From Phytophthora colocasiae (lineage: Eukaryota > Oomycota > Peronosporomycetes > Peronosporales > Peronosporaceae): a stretch of 64,000 nucleotides of DNA. The DNA lies in contig JAGKQI010000088.1 of the NCBI GenBank assembly GCA_018806915.1, forward strand, positions 248,001 to 312,000, written 5' to 3'. A model generated the notes under the pieces. It did not search any database, was not told the DNA's origin, and worked only from the letters and a program-made list of their open reading frames with translations. Position 1 is the stretch's first letter. Each line of letters begins with the position of its first letter. A program made the translations under genes and the position numbers. Shown in pieces: positions 19,724 through 29,547 of the stretch.

Positions 19724-20116
19724 TGTAGTAGGTCGCACTTGAAAAACTCTAACACCGGTAGGGGAAGCTGGCACTTCCTTCAGTTGTCTAGCCGAGTGTA
19801 TTGTAGTTGTCGACTTGATCGTAAATGTAAAAGTGAACTAGGAAAACATGCATGTCGAATCGCTACACTACATCGCCGCCACCAGCGTCCTAGTGGGGCG
19901 TTCTGCTCGGCCACGGCAGGTGTTCACAACTTCAACGCTTACCAGCCTGAGTACAGGCTTCTATAACAGCTTTAATGCCAACTCAGCCACTATTTGCTAT
20001 CAGCAGGCATTCCAAGTGCAGGTCAGCCACAGCACTGTAGCTGCCTTCAAGCACATGTTGTACTCGACTGCAATACGGTGGTCATGGTTGGGCTTTTAAA
20101 GCCGCCATCCACTACA
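19724..20116 (-). repeat. 5' LTR of the gypsy element
   Basis: 393 bp, in direct repeat with 14433-14825. As the element reads on the minus strand, this copy holds the promoter. The duplicated target GTCTT follows at 20117-20121. Confidence 0.95.
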
Positions 20117-20304
20117 GTCTTGGAAGGTATCACTGGCGACTGAGCGGGAGTAAAGAGAAGCGAGGAAAGCCTAGAGAAACAGATCTTCTTGCGGCTTCAT
20201 CTCATTAAAAAGAATGCAGCGTTTTGGTTCCAGCAGTGATTTTTGAAATGTATTAAGCACGAGGTATTGTAAATTTGGATGTCATTGAGGTCTGATCATG
20301 CATA

Positions 20305-21393
20305 TTATTCCTCGTACATCAGCTTTTGATCGTCATGCAACAACGTCTCCATACATCCTTTTTCGTGCCATCGTTCGGCTGCCAGCTCTTCCAGCTTGTG
20401 TATCGTTTCAAAGACATCTTCGACTCCAGTATCAAGCACGAAGCTTCGAAACTGCTGTACTTGAGCTGTCACATCACGGAAGTGCATCGGCACATGACGT
20501 TCACAAAATGTGAGTACTGTTCCATTCGTAGAAGGAGAAGCAACACACCACCCAGTTTCATCAGCGTGCATACCAGTAAACATCCCTTGGCCTTCAGCGA
20601 AAGAGCGCCATACAAGCACCAAACGGCTATCTTCTTGGTATCGACGAAGGACAACGTACTGCAAAACTGACGCAACTCCCAAGTTTAACCTGGCAGTGAT
20701 CCGGAACTTAAGCACCACCGTGTTCTCTGGATCTTGTGCATCGCCGAACAACTCCCGATTCTCCTGTCGATGTGGCATAAATGCCACGTGCCATAGAAAT
20801 CTACAGGCATCTTGGAAGTTGGCTGGTATGGTCTGTATCTTCGAGTAGATGTAATGCCCAGTCTTGTTGCCTTCTTTCCAACCATTAATCGATGGTTCAA
20901 GGCCAAGACCATGTAAGGTTCTATCCGTTTGGGCATAAATCTTGTCTAGCTCGTTCACGAACATCTCGAATATCTCGAAATCAGTCTTTTCCGACGTTCC
21001 ATTGTGCTTTTCGACCATTTTTCTATCGATGGTTTTGTTTAAACACGTTTGAAAAGTGTCAACCATCATGGCTTTCACGTCAACCGCAGCACGGAGTTGT
21101 CTTTGCAACATTTCAGCCTGGAAACGAGCATCCCGTTGGTAAATCGCGATCAATTTCCACAGACTCTTCCTCCTTTTCTCCTTCTGCTTGGATAATCTCG
21201 ACGTCAGATCCTTGACCTGCGCTCGAAGGTTGTCCCGTTCCGCGCGCTTTCGCTCACTGTACTTTTGGCTCCTCTTGCGGTCATTAGTTTTTTGCAAGAG
21301 ACGCCCAGTGTCTTGAGCTTCAGGTATGTTGCCAGCAGCGAGGAATCGGTCGATTTCAGTCAGAAATTCGTCGGTCGACTTGCTTGTTGCCAT
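20305..21393 (-). CDS. bZIP-like basic/coiled-coil protein with START-like domain
   Basis: 362 residues from the ATG at 21393 (the frame opens slightly upstream without ATG). N-terminal motif TDEFLTEIDRFLAAGNIPEA; basic segment KTNDRKRSQKYSERKRAERDNLRAQ followed by a coiled coil; family middle segment FVNELDKIYAQTDRTLHGLG; and the C-terminal START-like part with VLVWRSFAEGQGMFTGMHADETGWCV. The last residues carry a tail (HEKGCMETLLHDDQKLMYEE) not shared by the other copies. It is divergently placed to the truncated copy at 21421, and the gypsy insertion ends 188 bp after its stop; 20117-20304 holds nothing else recognisable. Role: putative transcription factor, inferred only. Confidence 0.75.
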   Translation of the reverse strand: MATSKSTDEFLTEIDRFLAAGNIPEAQDTGRLLQKTNDRKRSQKYSERKRAERDNLRAQVKDLTSRLSKQKEKRRKSLWKLIAIYQRDARFQAEMLQRQLRAAVDVKAMMVDTFQTCLNKTIDRKMVEKHNGTSEKTDFEIFEMFVNELDKIYAQTDRTLHGLGLEPSINGWKEGNKTGHYIYSKIQTIPANFQDACRFLWHVAFMPHRQENRELFGDAQDPENTVVLKFRITARLNLGVASVLQYVVLRRYQEDSRLVLVWRSFAEGQGMFTGMHADETGWCVASPSTNGTVLTFCERHVPMHFRDVTAQVQQFRSFVLDTGVEDVFETIHKLEELAAERWHEKGCMETLLHDDQKLMYEE

Positions 21394-21420
21394 GACTGAC
21401 AAAGAATACCGAATGCTGAG

Positions 21421-22344
21421 TTGAAGCGTTTTACCTGGTTGTTGACGTGTGCCTGTGGCAAATCAACTTGTACATATACATTGTGGCAAGCACGAGGAAA
21501 GAAGATGTGTATTTTCCGCAAGCTGTTTGCTCAGAATCAGCTAGAAGCGCGAGTTCACGCTGAAGCGAAGCAGCGTCGACTGTGTCAGGCCACTGAAGCT
21601 CGAGCCTCGTATATACGCGAGTTTCACGAGTTGAGTCAGCGTCGAATTGCAAATGATGAATTAACCCTCAGCGATCTGCAAACGGATAGCGATACTGCCA
21701 GTACGATTCCGTTCTGCAAGTTGTACGTCCAGGATCTGGATGGGGTTCACGCTCAAACGGAGGACTGTTTGCACGGATTTAACGAGTTTTCGCGGGGTAA
21801 AACATGGGAAGAAGATAGCGAGACGGGTTCTATCCAATTCATGGAAAGACAGGAACTATTGTGTGATTTTGAACAGGCTTGTCAGACACTTTGGGATGCA
21901 GCTCAGTTACGTCATCGACAGGAATTCAGACGGGAATTTCACTAAGTACCGGACCCTGACACGATGTTAGCGTTTAACTTCCGTGTCTCCACTCGGCTAA
22001 GTTCGGGTCAGACGGTGTCTGCGCTTCAACGTGTGATATCTCGTCGCTACCGGACTCGTGATCGATTCGTGTATGTTTGGCAGTCGTATGTGGACGGAGA
22101 GGGAATGTTCACGAGCCTCCGCGCTGGGGAAACCGGGTGGGGCATTCTTACACGTTCAGTTGACACTTGCGGATTGGAAAAAGTGACGAGAGCAACCGTC
22201 ATTTGGCATAGGTCGATCGATATCGATAATGCAGTAATACCTGAGACTGTAGCGAAGGAGTTTACAACGATGACGATTGGGTCTGTGACTGAAGACGTCG
22301 GCGAGATCGCGAAGAGATTCCAAGAAGTCAATGTTTTCGTATGA
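21421..22344 (+). pseudogene. bZIP-like/START-like copy, 5' truncated, one nonsense codon
   Basis: Close relative of the gene at 25898-27067 (shared KLFAQNQLEARV, YIREFHELSQRR, DTASTIPFCKLYVQDLDGVHAQT). The basic region and the N-terminal motif are missing; the first residues are unrelated. A TAA at 21943-21945 interrupts the frame where the relative has a His codon in HHVPDP, and the same frame then continues to 22344 with the whole START-like domain. The damage is thus a 5' truncation plus a single stop. Confidence 0.82.
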
Positions 22345-22470
22345 AAATTCTACAAAAAACAATGTAGTAACAGTGCCACATTGTGTATTTTCATTCAAAT
22401 TAATTGATTTCCAACGAGGAATATGCCACTCGCGTTAGAAATTCCTCGTTCAGCTTGCTTGTTGTCATTC

Positions 22471-23247
22471 CTATTGAACTTTACCTGGGTCTTGGCACAG
22501 TTTCAGTGTTTGCATCAAAATAATAAGTTGGACTGAAATTGCACGATCTGTTTTAGTGAAAGTCGACTCGGTTGTATTTTGGTTATCACTACATGTAGAG
22601 CCCGAACCTCCTCTACAGTCTTCCTCTGAATGTTCAAAACTCTGCCCAGAGTCGTTATGCACCTCATTATCGGGCTCACCACCGCTTGAACTTTTGTCTG
22701 CCGCTGCATCGAGTTCATTTACGTAAAATTCCGTCTCGCTGTCCAGAGGAGGGTCCACTCGAATTCTCTTGAACGGACCGGAAGACTCTCCACCTACCAA
22801 ATGAATCTCCTGCGGTGTCACTTCCAGTTGACTCAGCTGGACTTGAGCTAGATTGAAAAAGTCCTGGAGTTGAGCGGATTTGGTTGCAATCGCAGCACTC
22901 AACTGTTGTCGCTCAAATTCAGCATTTGCACGCTCTGCTGCTTGATATTTCGCAAGTGCCTTCCATTTTGACGTTGAAGGAGTTTTACTCACCTCTTTGT
23001 TCTGTTGTAGTCGCTCCAGTTCTGCTGCCAATTCCGTCACTTGTCTCCGTAAGTTTAATCGCTCTTTTTTTCGACGGCGATAGTACGATCTGTCTTTACT
23101 GGAATCTTGGTTATTCGACTTCTTCTTTTCGTTTTGCGATTGGTCAAGGCTTTCATACTGTTTTCGGGTAGATGGAAGTTCTGGGAGCTCGCAGGAAGCC
23201 AGAAAGCCGTTGACTTCGTTCAGGAAGGCTGCATCTGACACCATCAT
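22471..23247 (-). CDS. Truncated bZIP-like family member without START-like domain
   Basis: 258 residues from the ATG at 23247 (a second ATG follows at 23244). N-terminus VSDAAFLNEVNGFLASCELPELP, basic region SYYRRRKKERLNLRRQVTELAAELERLQ, long coiled coil, and the middle motif ETEFYVNELDA are typical of the family. After that the protein ends in an unrelated Ser/Glu-rich tail (SGQSFEHSEEDCRGGSGSTC) instead of the START-like domain. The frame is intact over its length. It could be a 3'-truncated pseudogene or a basic/coiled-coil-only variant able to pair with full-length relatives; the second view is speculation. Confidence 0.6.
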   Translation of the reverse strand: MMVSDAAFLNEVNGFLASCELPELPSTRKQYESLDQSQNEKKKSNNQDSSKDRSYYRRRKKERLNLRRQVTELAAELERLQQNKEVSKTPSTSKWKALAKYQAAERANAEFERQQLSAAIATKSAQLQDFFNLAQVQLSQLEVTPQEIHLVGGESSGPFKRIRVDPPLDSETEFYVNELDAAADKSSSGGEPDNEVHNDSGQSFEHSEEDCRGGSGSTCSDNQNTTESTFTKTDRAISVQLIILMQTLKLCQDPGKVQ

Positions 23248-23301
23248 CGACAAAAAGGAAATGATGAAACCTTGCTCAAACGATGCATTTTTTCGTAACA
23301 C

Positions 23302-23839
23302 CGTACAACAAATTCTTGAACGGTTCTTCGTGGCATAAAACTTTCAGTGTCATTCACACACAGTGGCAGTTATCCCCTGGGTTATCCACATGCATTTGAC
23401 ACAACCAAACCAACCGATGCGAGTCGCATTTGACACATCCAAGATTCATGTAATCTCCACAACTGTCGTTACCGTACGAACATCTGCGAACACGAGTTAG
23501 GATGTCTCAGTCTTATCTGCCATCTTGTCACCATTGCATGTAGACACGTTGCTTATTGAGTTGAGGAGTCATCGATGACTTAGTGCTCAGATGTCATGTT
23601 CAATTTTGGACTCCAGTTCGGACAAAATGCAAAAACACCAGCAAAATTTCCTGGTTCACTGTGAGCCGCTCACCTGTCGCCAGCGCGGACCAAACGTTTG
23701 TTTAGGGGACTACCTTATGATTTGCTAACCAAGCTCTCTCGTCGTCAGCCCACACCGAATGTTTGATTAGGGTGTGATTTGCTTGGCAATTTTTGCTAGG
23801 TACCGGTACATGTAGTTGTCTTGTCGAGGGCGTCTCACC
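23302..23839. other. Intergenic region, no gene seen
   Basis: About 540 bp with no supportable open frame and no RNA gene that I can recognise. It ends with the 8-bp target CGTCTCAC (23832-23839) of the hAT element. Before the hAT insertion this stretch would have formed the upstream region of the bZIP-like gene now at 25898. Confidence 0.5.
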
Positions 23840-25862
23840 AGGCATTCCGATAATATCATTGAAATCCTAGTAGAGACCTTTACCGAAGTAAGATATTGAT
23901 TAGAACGAGAGCGAACGGAAAGTCAATTATTGTGGGCATTGGTATTGTATTGCAAAATACCATGAACAGTACAAAGCTACGCGTTGACTGCCTTCGCAAC
24001 CGTGCTGGCGCTCCAGAATCGACGATTCGCTTTGAGAAACAGCACCGTCTCAAGGTGAATCGGAAGCATGCGCTGTCGGTGGTGCGACAGCGTATGCTTC
24101 GCAACACTGAAGAGTCTCTCCACGCTGTTGGACGTCGGCGGGATGAAGCGTACACCACCAAACTTCTTCTTGGTCGTCCGCTGCTTCTTGCGCGCAGCAA
24201 GCGCCTTCTCCGCGAAGCCGTTTGCTTGAACCTCTTTTCCGGTGGTCGCAGTCCCGGGCACCGTCTCAAATGGCTGCAGCATCAGCAGCTGCCCCGATGA
24301 CAGCTCTTCGGTCCTACCGGACAGTGCAAGAATGCACGCCTCTTCGAAGGCGACGTCCTTCACTATACGGGCATCAGCTGCCAGATAGTGCTCCGTCGTC
24401 GGGTGGGTTTCGACGAGAGCGTCGAAAATATCTCGCACGTCAAGTAGCGTGATGCTGTCTTCTTGCAGCTTCTTGGTGGCGGACTGGAAGTCCCCCATTT
24501 CCGTTAAAAGCGACTTGAGGCGGTTCTCGTCACGTCTAGACGGCATCGAAGCCGCAATAACATCATCATCGACATCCAGGAAAGGACGAAGCTCAAAGTA
24601 GCGCTTTAGCATCTTAAAAGTCGAGCCCCACCTCGTCACTTGGTTGAGAACAGGGTGGAGAGAAGTTTTCTTCCTATTACAAAAACAAAACAAAAATCAC
24701 ATTATTAAAAAAAAAACAAAAATCACAGAATACTACCACATCACCCATACTGAAAACACAATTTACCTGAGTTTTGCGGCGTGCTTGAGGCAGCGCAGTT
24801 TCCGCATGAGTACTTTCACTTCGTCGAGCTGGGCTTCGTGGTCGGCAATGATCGCAGCGACTGCCAAATTCAAGCGATGGCTTGCGCACCCGACAAACGG
24901 GACATGTAGCAAATCGGCCAAGCGCGTGTTCACTGAACAGTTGTCAGCGACCAAGAAGGTGACATCCTCGATGGTTCGCTTGTAGAAAGGCAGCACACCC
25001 TCCAGAAACGCTACGTGGCTCTCAGCGGAATGGTCAGAGGCACCCTCGTCAATGAGAGGGGCTATAGCCAGCAGTGCCTTCTCGGAGCGTCGGTCGTGTT
25101 CGTAGACCGCGAAGACGGCCACATAGTGGTCTGACTGGAAGCTCCAGCCATCAATGACGACACCAAATGTTGCAGGTAAAGCTTCGCTCAACGCGTCCTC
25201 CACCTGGCGTGTCACTAAGTCCGCGTACTTAAGAAGCGTTTCGGTGGCGATTGGCTTCATAGTAACGTACTTAGCGACAGTGGTATTCTCACAAAATGAG
25301 AACGGCAAGTTGCACTGGATGACCCAGTCCAACCAACTGTAAATGGTCTGGCTCTTCTGGTCGACAAATGTCACTAGCGTGCCCGAGTTGAACCCACTGT
25401 TCGTCATCGTTGCCACAAAATCAGGATGCTGCTTAAGCACGTGACTGATGAGGTTGGAGTAGCCAGTCTTGGGGTCTTGTTTGCGCACGGTAGTGCACTG
25501 GCAACGGAAATACTCCGTTGGCTCGTCTTGGCCGTCTAGCACCGGCGTAAAAAAGTAGGAGCAGATTTGCTTGGTAGTGAAGGGGTTGTTGCTGTTGGTG
25601 GGAGCCATGGTAGATGTTGGAATGAGGATTTATCTGGCGACGTTCACTTTTGCTCCAACAGCTCTCAACCATTGATTTGGTGGATACGTCCACTTTGCAA
25701 GGCTGTCCACCCACTGGAAAAACAAAACCGGTAAAACTCAACTACTGATCGGTTTTTGTAAAAGATAAAATATTTCTCCAAAAATCGGCTTTTTAAAAAT
25801 AAAGTATTATGGTTGAAATATTGTATTGACTTTCCAATACAATCATTTTTTCGGAATGCCTG
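23840..25862 (-). mobile_element. Complete hAT transposon
   Basis: Terminal inverted repeats start CAGGCATTCCGA on both ends (left at 23840; right end reads TCGGAATGCCTG to 25862), with similarity over about 22 bp. An 8-bp direct repeat CGTCTCAC flanks it (23832-23839 and 25863-25870), the length typical for hAT elements. It holds one transposase gene with one intron and no visible break, so it may be autonomous. The right end lies 35 bp before the ATG of the bZIP-like gene at 25898. Confidence 0.93.
23977..25608 (-). CDS. hAT-family transposase, intact with one intron
   Basis: Exons 25608-24767 and 24673-23977 with a GT-AG intron of 93 bp; the join keeps the frame and gives 512 residues. 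The N-terminus has a BED-like zinc region (FRCQCTTV...LISHVLKQHP). The RNase-H-like catalytic core follows (FGVVIDGWSFQSDHYVAVFA with the first Asp, VTFLVADNCSVNTRL with the second, and CASHRLNLAV). The second exon carries the helical insertion and the C-terminal hAT dimerisation region (PPTSNSVERLFSVAKHTLSHHRQRM). The intron contains two copies of a TGTGATTTTTGTTTT unit and long A/T runs. No frameshift or stop is seen, unlike most other elements here. Confidence 0.9.
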
Positions 25863-25897
25863 CGTCTCACTATACATTCTGCGCTGGCTCAGTCACA

Positions 25898-27067
25898 ATG
25901 ACAACGATCACCCAGGAGATGGAAGACTTTTTGGCCTCGTGTGACCTCACGACGCCCCTCATACTGATCGACAGTGACGACACCACTGATTCGGGACTCG
26001 ACGACTTTGTACAACCGGCATCCAAACCTCAACAGAGGGGCAGGAAAAGGCAAACGAATGTCGACCCTGCTACTAAGCGAGAGCTGGACCGAATCAAAGA
26101 CCGAAAGCGTTGCAGTAACTACCGACAGCGGCAACGAAATGAGCGGGAACGTCTGCAACAGGAAGAAAAACTATTGACAGCGAAGCTGGCTTCCATTCAG
26201 GAGGCCAGACACGAAAATGCGATGTTGTCAACGTCCGTATGGAAGTTGTTCGCTCAGAATCAGCTACAAGCGCGAGTTAACGCTGAAGCGAAGCAGCGTC
26301 GCCTGTGCCAAGCCATTGAAGTTAGGGGCTCGTATATTCGTGAGTTCCAGGAGTTGTGTCAGCGACGACTTCCGAATGACGATGGATTGACACTCTTTGA
26401 TCTGCAAACGGACAGCGAGACTGCCAGTACGATTCCATTCTGCAAGTTGTTCGTCCAGGATCTGGACGGAGCTCATGCTCGAACGGACGCATATTTGAAC
26501 GCCCTTGGCGCTTTTTCACCGGTTAAAGTGTGGGAAGAGAAGGATGCTGGTTGCTTCCAGTTCATCGAGAGGAAAGAACTGTTGTGTGACTTTGAACTGG
26601 CCTGCCAGACACTTTGGGATGCATGCCAGTTGCGCCATCGTCAGGAAAGTAGAATGGATTTTCACCATGTTCCAGACCCGAACACTACGTCGGCGTTCAA
26701 CTTCCGTACCTCCACCCGTTTAGGCTCGGGCCAAGTTGTGTCGGCAATTGAGCGTGTGGTAACACGTCGCTACCGAACTCGAGACCGTCAGGTGTTTGTC
26801 TGGCAGTCGTATATGGACGGAGAGGGGATGTTTACAGGTCTTCGTGCAGGAGAAACGGGGTGGGACATCCTTACACGCTCTGTTGACGCTTTGGGAAAAG
26901 AAAAAGTGATGTTAACGACCGTGATATGGCACACGCCGATGCATATCGGAAACAAAACCATACCTGAGTCGGTAGCGAACGAGTTCACAAAGATGACGAT
27001 TGAGTCTGTGTCTGAAGATGGTAACGAGATCGCGAAGAGATTCGAAGAAATCAATATCGCTGTTTGA
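25898..27067 (+). CDS. bZIP-like basic/coiled-coil protein with START-like domain
   Basis: 389 residues from the ATG at 25898; the frame opens upstream without ATG inside the hAT end. N-terminus ITQEMEDFLASCDLTTPLI; basic region KDRKRCSNYRQRQRNERERLQQ with following coiled coil; middle STIPFCKLFVQDLDGAHARTD; and START-like C-terminus with VFVWQSYMDGEGMFTGLRAGETGWDI. Compared with the other copies, HADE is replaced by RAGE, a feature shared with the broken copy at 21421-22344, so these two form a subfamily. A CATTCTGCG initiator-like site lies between the hAT end and the ATG. 27068-27270 is plain intergenic DNA. Confidence 0.78.
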   Translation: MTTITQEMEDFLASCDLTTPLILIDSDDTTDSGLDDFVQPASKPQQRGRKRQTNVDPATKRELDRIKDRKRCSNYRQRQRNERERLQQEEKLLTAKLASIQEARHENAMLSTSVWKLFAQNQLQARVNAEAKQRRLCQAIEVRGSYIREFQELCQRRLPNDDGLTLFDLQTDSETASTIPFCKLFVQDLDGAHARTDAYLNALGAFSPVKVWEEKDAGCFQFIERKELLCDFELACQTLWDACQLRHRQESRMDFHHVPDPNTTSAFNFRTSTRLGSGQVVSAIERVVTRRYRTRDRQVFVWQSYMDGEGMFTGLRAGETGWDILTRSVDALGKEKVMLTTVIWHTPMHIGNKTIPESVANEFTKMTIESVSEDGNEIAKRFEEINIAV

Positions 27068-27270
27068 AGAAATAATAACAACAAAAACAAATAAATGTGA
27101 GTGCATAACCCCAGTTTCTTTTGTAGCGAACAAACCTCTTTGCGAGATCCTCATTATTCTTGACTGCGTTATCAAATATCAAAACGATAACTCGCATCAG
27201 TTACGTCATTGAAACAATTTCCATGATGACTGAGAAAATCATCCACATCGCCTACTTCACAATGAACAGG

Positions 27271-28430
27271 TCATCGCTCACTTGGTACCTCATAGCCAGC
27301 TAACATGCGTTTCCTTTCTCGCGCGTACCAATGGTTCTTAATTGCGTTTTCGCACCTTCCCGGCAACTTTTCAGAGATCAATCTCCACTGCGTCGAGTGT
27401 GCTTCAACGGTCTCCGTCAAAATCTTCTCTTCACTTTCTGTCCAGGGATTCTGTGCCATTCAAAAAATCGCCATGAGCATGAGCACTCCACCTTGAGTCA
27501 ACCTTACTACTTACCGTGTTGATGGACGCATCTAAATGATTCAAGAACCGCTCGCGGCACTGGTTTCCAATCCGTCCAGGCAAAAAGGCAGCCACCTACG
27601 CACAAAGAATGTCAACAACTTCACCTGAACTGTTTTAAAATCCATTTCACCTCCGTCCACTTCCGTCCGAACTCCGCCACTTTCTCCACCAGTACCTGGT
27701 CCTCCTTCTCTGTCCACGTCCCTTTTCCTTTTACCACCTTCTCATCCAACGTCCGGTACCACTGTTGTAAACACTGGAGATCTGTCCGTCCAGGCAATTG
27801 AGACGCAATAAACAGCCAGTTCCTCGCTCCATGTGTCGACACCAAAGCCCGAAGCTTGTCCCTTTCCGCTACTGTCCAGCGTTGCGTAGGCGCCTTCCTT
27901 TCGGACTGGTTGTGGATCCTTCTAGCCAACATTAGGCACCGGTTCTTGACACTTTCAGGGCTTTTACCACGGAATTCTTTCGCTATTTGCGTCCATTTAG
28001 GACCTAGTTCTTGCTGCAATTGTAGCAACTTCTTGTCGTCCTGTGAGTTCCAACAATTTGAGCTCAAAGAAGGCGCCAAATGGTTCACAAATCGTTCTCG
28101 GCATCTTTTTCGGTCTCGAGACGGGAAATAGGACGCAATTTCACTCCAGTTCGAACTGCCTAGTTGTTGCACAAGTTCTCTCAGCTTCTTATCCTCCGCT
28201 GGCGTCCAGGACGACCGTCGCACTGTAGAAACCACAGCAGTGGCACAAGTTGAAGTGGCGTCAGCTAACGAGCTCTTACGCAGCTCACAGACCGTTTCCG
28301 ACTGTCGTTCTTGCTGCGCATTAGCAAGACGATCTCCGCGCTCAATCAGATGCTCAATACGCTGCCGTTTAGTGCCTCCATCCCTCGCCACCGTCACCTC
28401 CGTCACATGTCCATTCCCACCATTTTCCAT
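27271..28430 (-). CDS. Five-repeat Myb-like DNA-binding protein
   Basis: Three exons (28430-27651, 27595-27515, 27450-27271) with GT-AG introns of 55 and 64 bp; both joins keep the frame and give 346 residues. An ATG at 28481 in the same frame is an alternative start. Five consecutive Myb/SANT repeats are visible, beginning at SSWTPAEDKKLRELV, CWNSQDDKKLLQLQQ, QRWTVAERDKLRALV, GTWTEKEDQVLVEKV and NPWTESEEKILTETV, each with the third-helix pattern ending in RxRxxNHL, KNRCL, LQQWYRTL, RERFLNHL or KNHWYARER. The protein ends soon after repeat five. Repeat number exceeds the usual R2R3 or 3R types and recalls SNAPc subunit 4/SNAP190-like proteins. Head-to-head with the uS3 gene, about 210 bp apart. 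Confidence 0.88.
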
Positions 28431-28640
28431 AGTTAAAAATGCTTGACAAAACGTAACGCCATCTGTAAAAGTACAGTACATAACAAAAAAAAAAACTTAT
28501 ACCACGACAAAACATAACGTAACTAGTACTACCGTATCCGACATAAAACAACAGTGGGAACCACTGGCTGTTGAGCCTTTTCGTACTTGCGCTCTCCCAA
28601 TGGAGCTCCTCACTCAGGAATCTCCCCAGGAAGAAGGAAA

Positions 28641-29384
28641 ATGGCTGCCAACATCTCCAAGAAGCGTAAATTCGTGGCCGACGGTGTGTTCTACGCCGAA
28701 CTTAACGAGCTGCTGCAGCGTGAGCTCTACGGCGATGGCTACTCTGGAGTGGAGGTGCGTGTGACCCCCATGCGCACGGAGATCATCATCCGCGCCACCC
28801 GTACCCAGGAGGTGCTCGGCGAGAAGGGCCAGCGTATCCGCGCCCTCACGTCGGTCGTGCAGAAGCGTTTCAACTTCCCGGACGGAGCTGTGGAGCTGTA
28901 CGCTGAGCGTGTGGCCAACCGCGGTCTGTGCTCGCAGGCCCAGGCCGAGTCGCTCAAGTACCGTCTTCTTGGTGGCCTTGCCGTGCGTCGTGCTTGTTAC
29001 TCGGTTGTCCGTTTCGTCATGGAGGCTGGTGCCAAGGGTGTGCAGGTTATTGTGTCCGGCAAGCTGCGTGCTCAGCGTGCTAAGGCCATGAAGTTCAACG
29101 AGGGCTACATGGTCAAGACCGGTAACGCCTCCCAGGAGTACGTGGACACGGCTGTGCGTCACGTTCTGATGCGCCAGGGTGTGCTCGGTGTCAAGGTGTC
29201 CATCATGCTGCCGCACGACCCTACGGGCAAGCAGGGCCCCAAGCGCGCTCTGGACGACGTTGTGACTATCCTCGAGCCCAAGGAGGAGGTCTACCGCCCG
29301 TACGTGGAGCCTACGGCCCCCGTTGTGCCTGCTGCCGCCCCCGCTGCTGCCCCCGTGGAGCCTGCGTTCCAGGCCACCGCTTAA
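28641..29384 (+). CDS. RPS3: 40S ribosomal protein uS3
   Basis: Component of the small ribosomal subunit at the mRNA entry channel. Start chosen at the ATG 28641 ([21 protein letters not shown]), which matches the conserved start of the family; an upstream in-frame ATG-like extension is not conserved. 247 residues. KH domain with the [10 protein letters not shown] loop at about residues 65-75, and the conserved C-terminal core [20 protein letters not shown] and [17 protein letters not shown]. The end is an Ala/Pro/Val-rich tail. Codon use is strongly biased towards C or G in third positions compared with the neighbours, as expected for a highly expressed gene. No intron within the coding region. 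Confidence 0.97.
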   Translation: MAANISKKRKFVADGVFYAELNELLQRELYGDGYSGVEVRVTPMRTEIIIRATRTQEVLGEKGQRIRALTSVVQKRFNFPDGAVELYAERVANRGLCSQAQAESLKYRLLGGLAVRRACYSVVRFVMEAGAKGVQVIVSGKLRAQRAKAMKFNEGYMVKTGNASQEYVDTAVRHVLMRQGVLGVKVSIMLPHDPTGKQGPKRALDDVVTILEPKEEVYRPYVEPTAPVVPAAAPAAAPVEPAFQATA

Positions 29385-29524
29385 GCTTAATCCTATCTCG
29401 TAAGGAACGTCCGGTAAACAGACCTCTTCTCTTCCTGAACCATACAACTCGTGTTTTGCGTTATTTCAGTTGGGTCCATCTTGTGTTGTTCGAGGACACT
29501 TTCTTGTTTGTCCTCCTATAGCCA

Positions 29525-29543
29525 CGTCTCATTTTTTTAAATT
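29525..29543 (+). promoter_or_regulatory. Oomycete initiator/FPR-like sequence of the DTW gene
   Basis: TCTCATTTTTTTAAATTTT directly before the ATG at 29548 resembles the oomycete initiator plus flanking promoter region. It implies a very short leader. Confidence 0.4.
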
Positions 29544-29547
29544 TTGA

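Larger units (their letters stand above)
14433..20116 (-). mobile_element. Complete Ty3/gypsy LTR retrotransposon with chromodomain
   Basis: Two direct 393-bp LTRs (14433-14825 and 19724-20116) begin TGTAGT and end ACTACA. The flanking 5-bp duplication GTCTT is perfect (14428-14432 and 20117-20121). I see one difference between the LTRs (A versus G in GGTAGAGG/GGTAGGGG), so the insertion is recent. Coding is on the minus strand, gag then pol. A purine-rich tract (AAGAGGGGAC on the minus strand, 14826-14835) directly precedes the 3' LTR as plus-strand primer. I could not assign a primer-binding site next to the 5' LTR. The polyprotein is broken by two indels. Confidence 0.95.

Noticed and set aside
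23918..25834. Inverted GGAAAGTCAAT near both hAT ends as terminal repeat
   Set aside because: The CAGGCATTCCGA ends with the 8-bp duplication lie outside it and explain the element better.
28614..29447. 277-codon open frame antisense to the uS3 gene
   Set aside because: Mirror of the highly biased uS3 codons; no recognisable protein.
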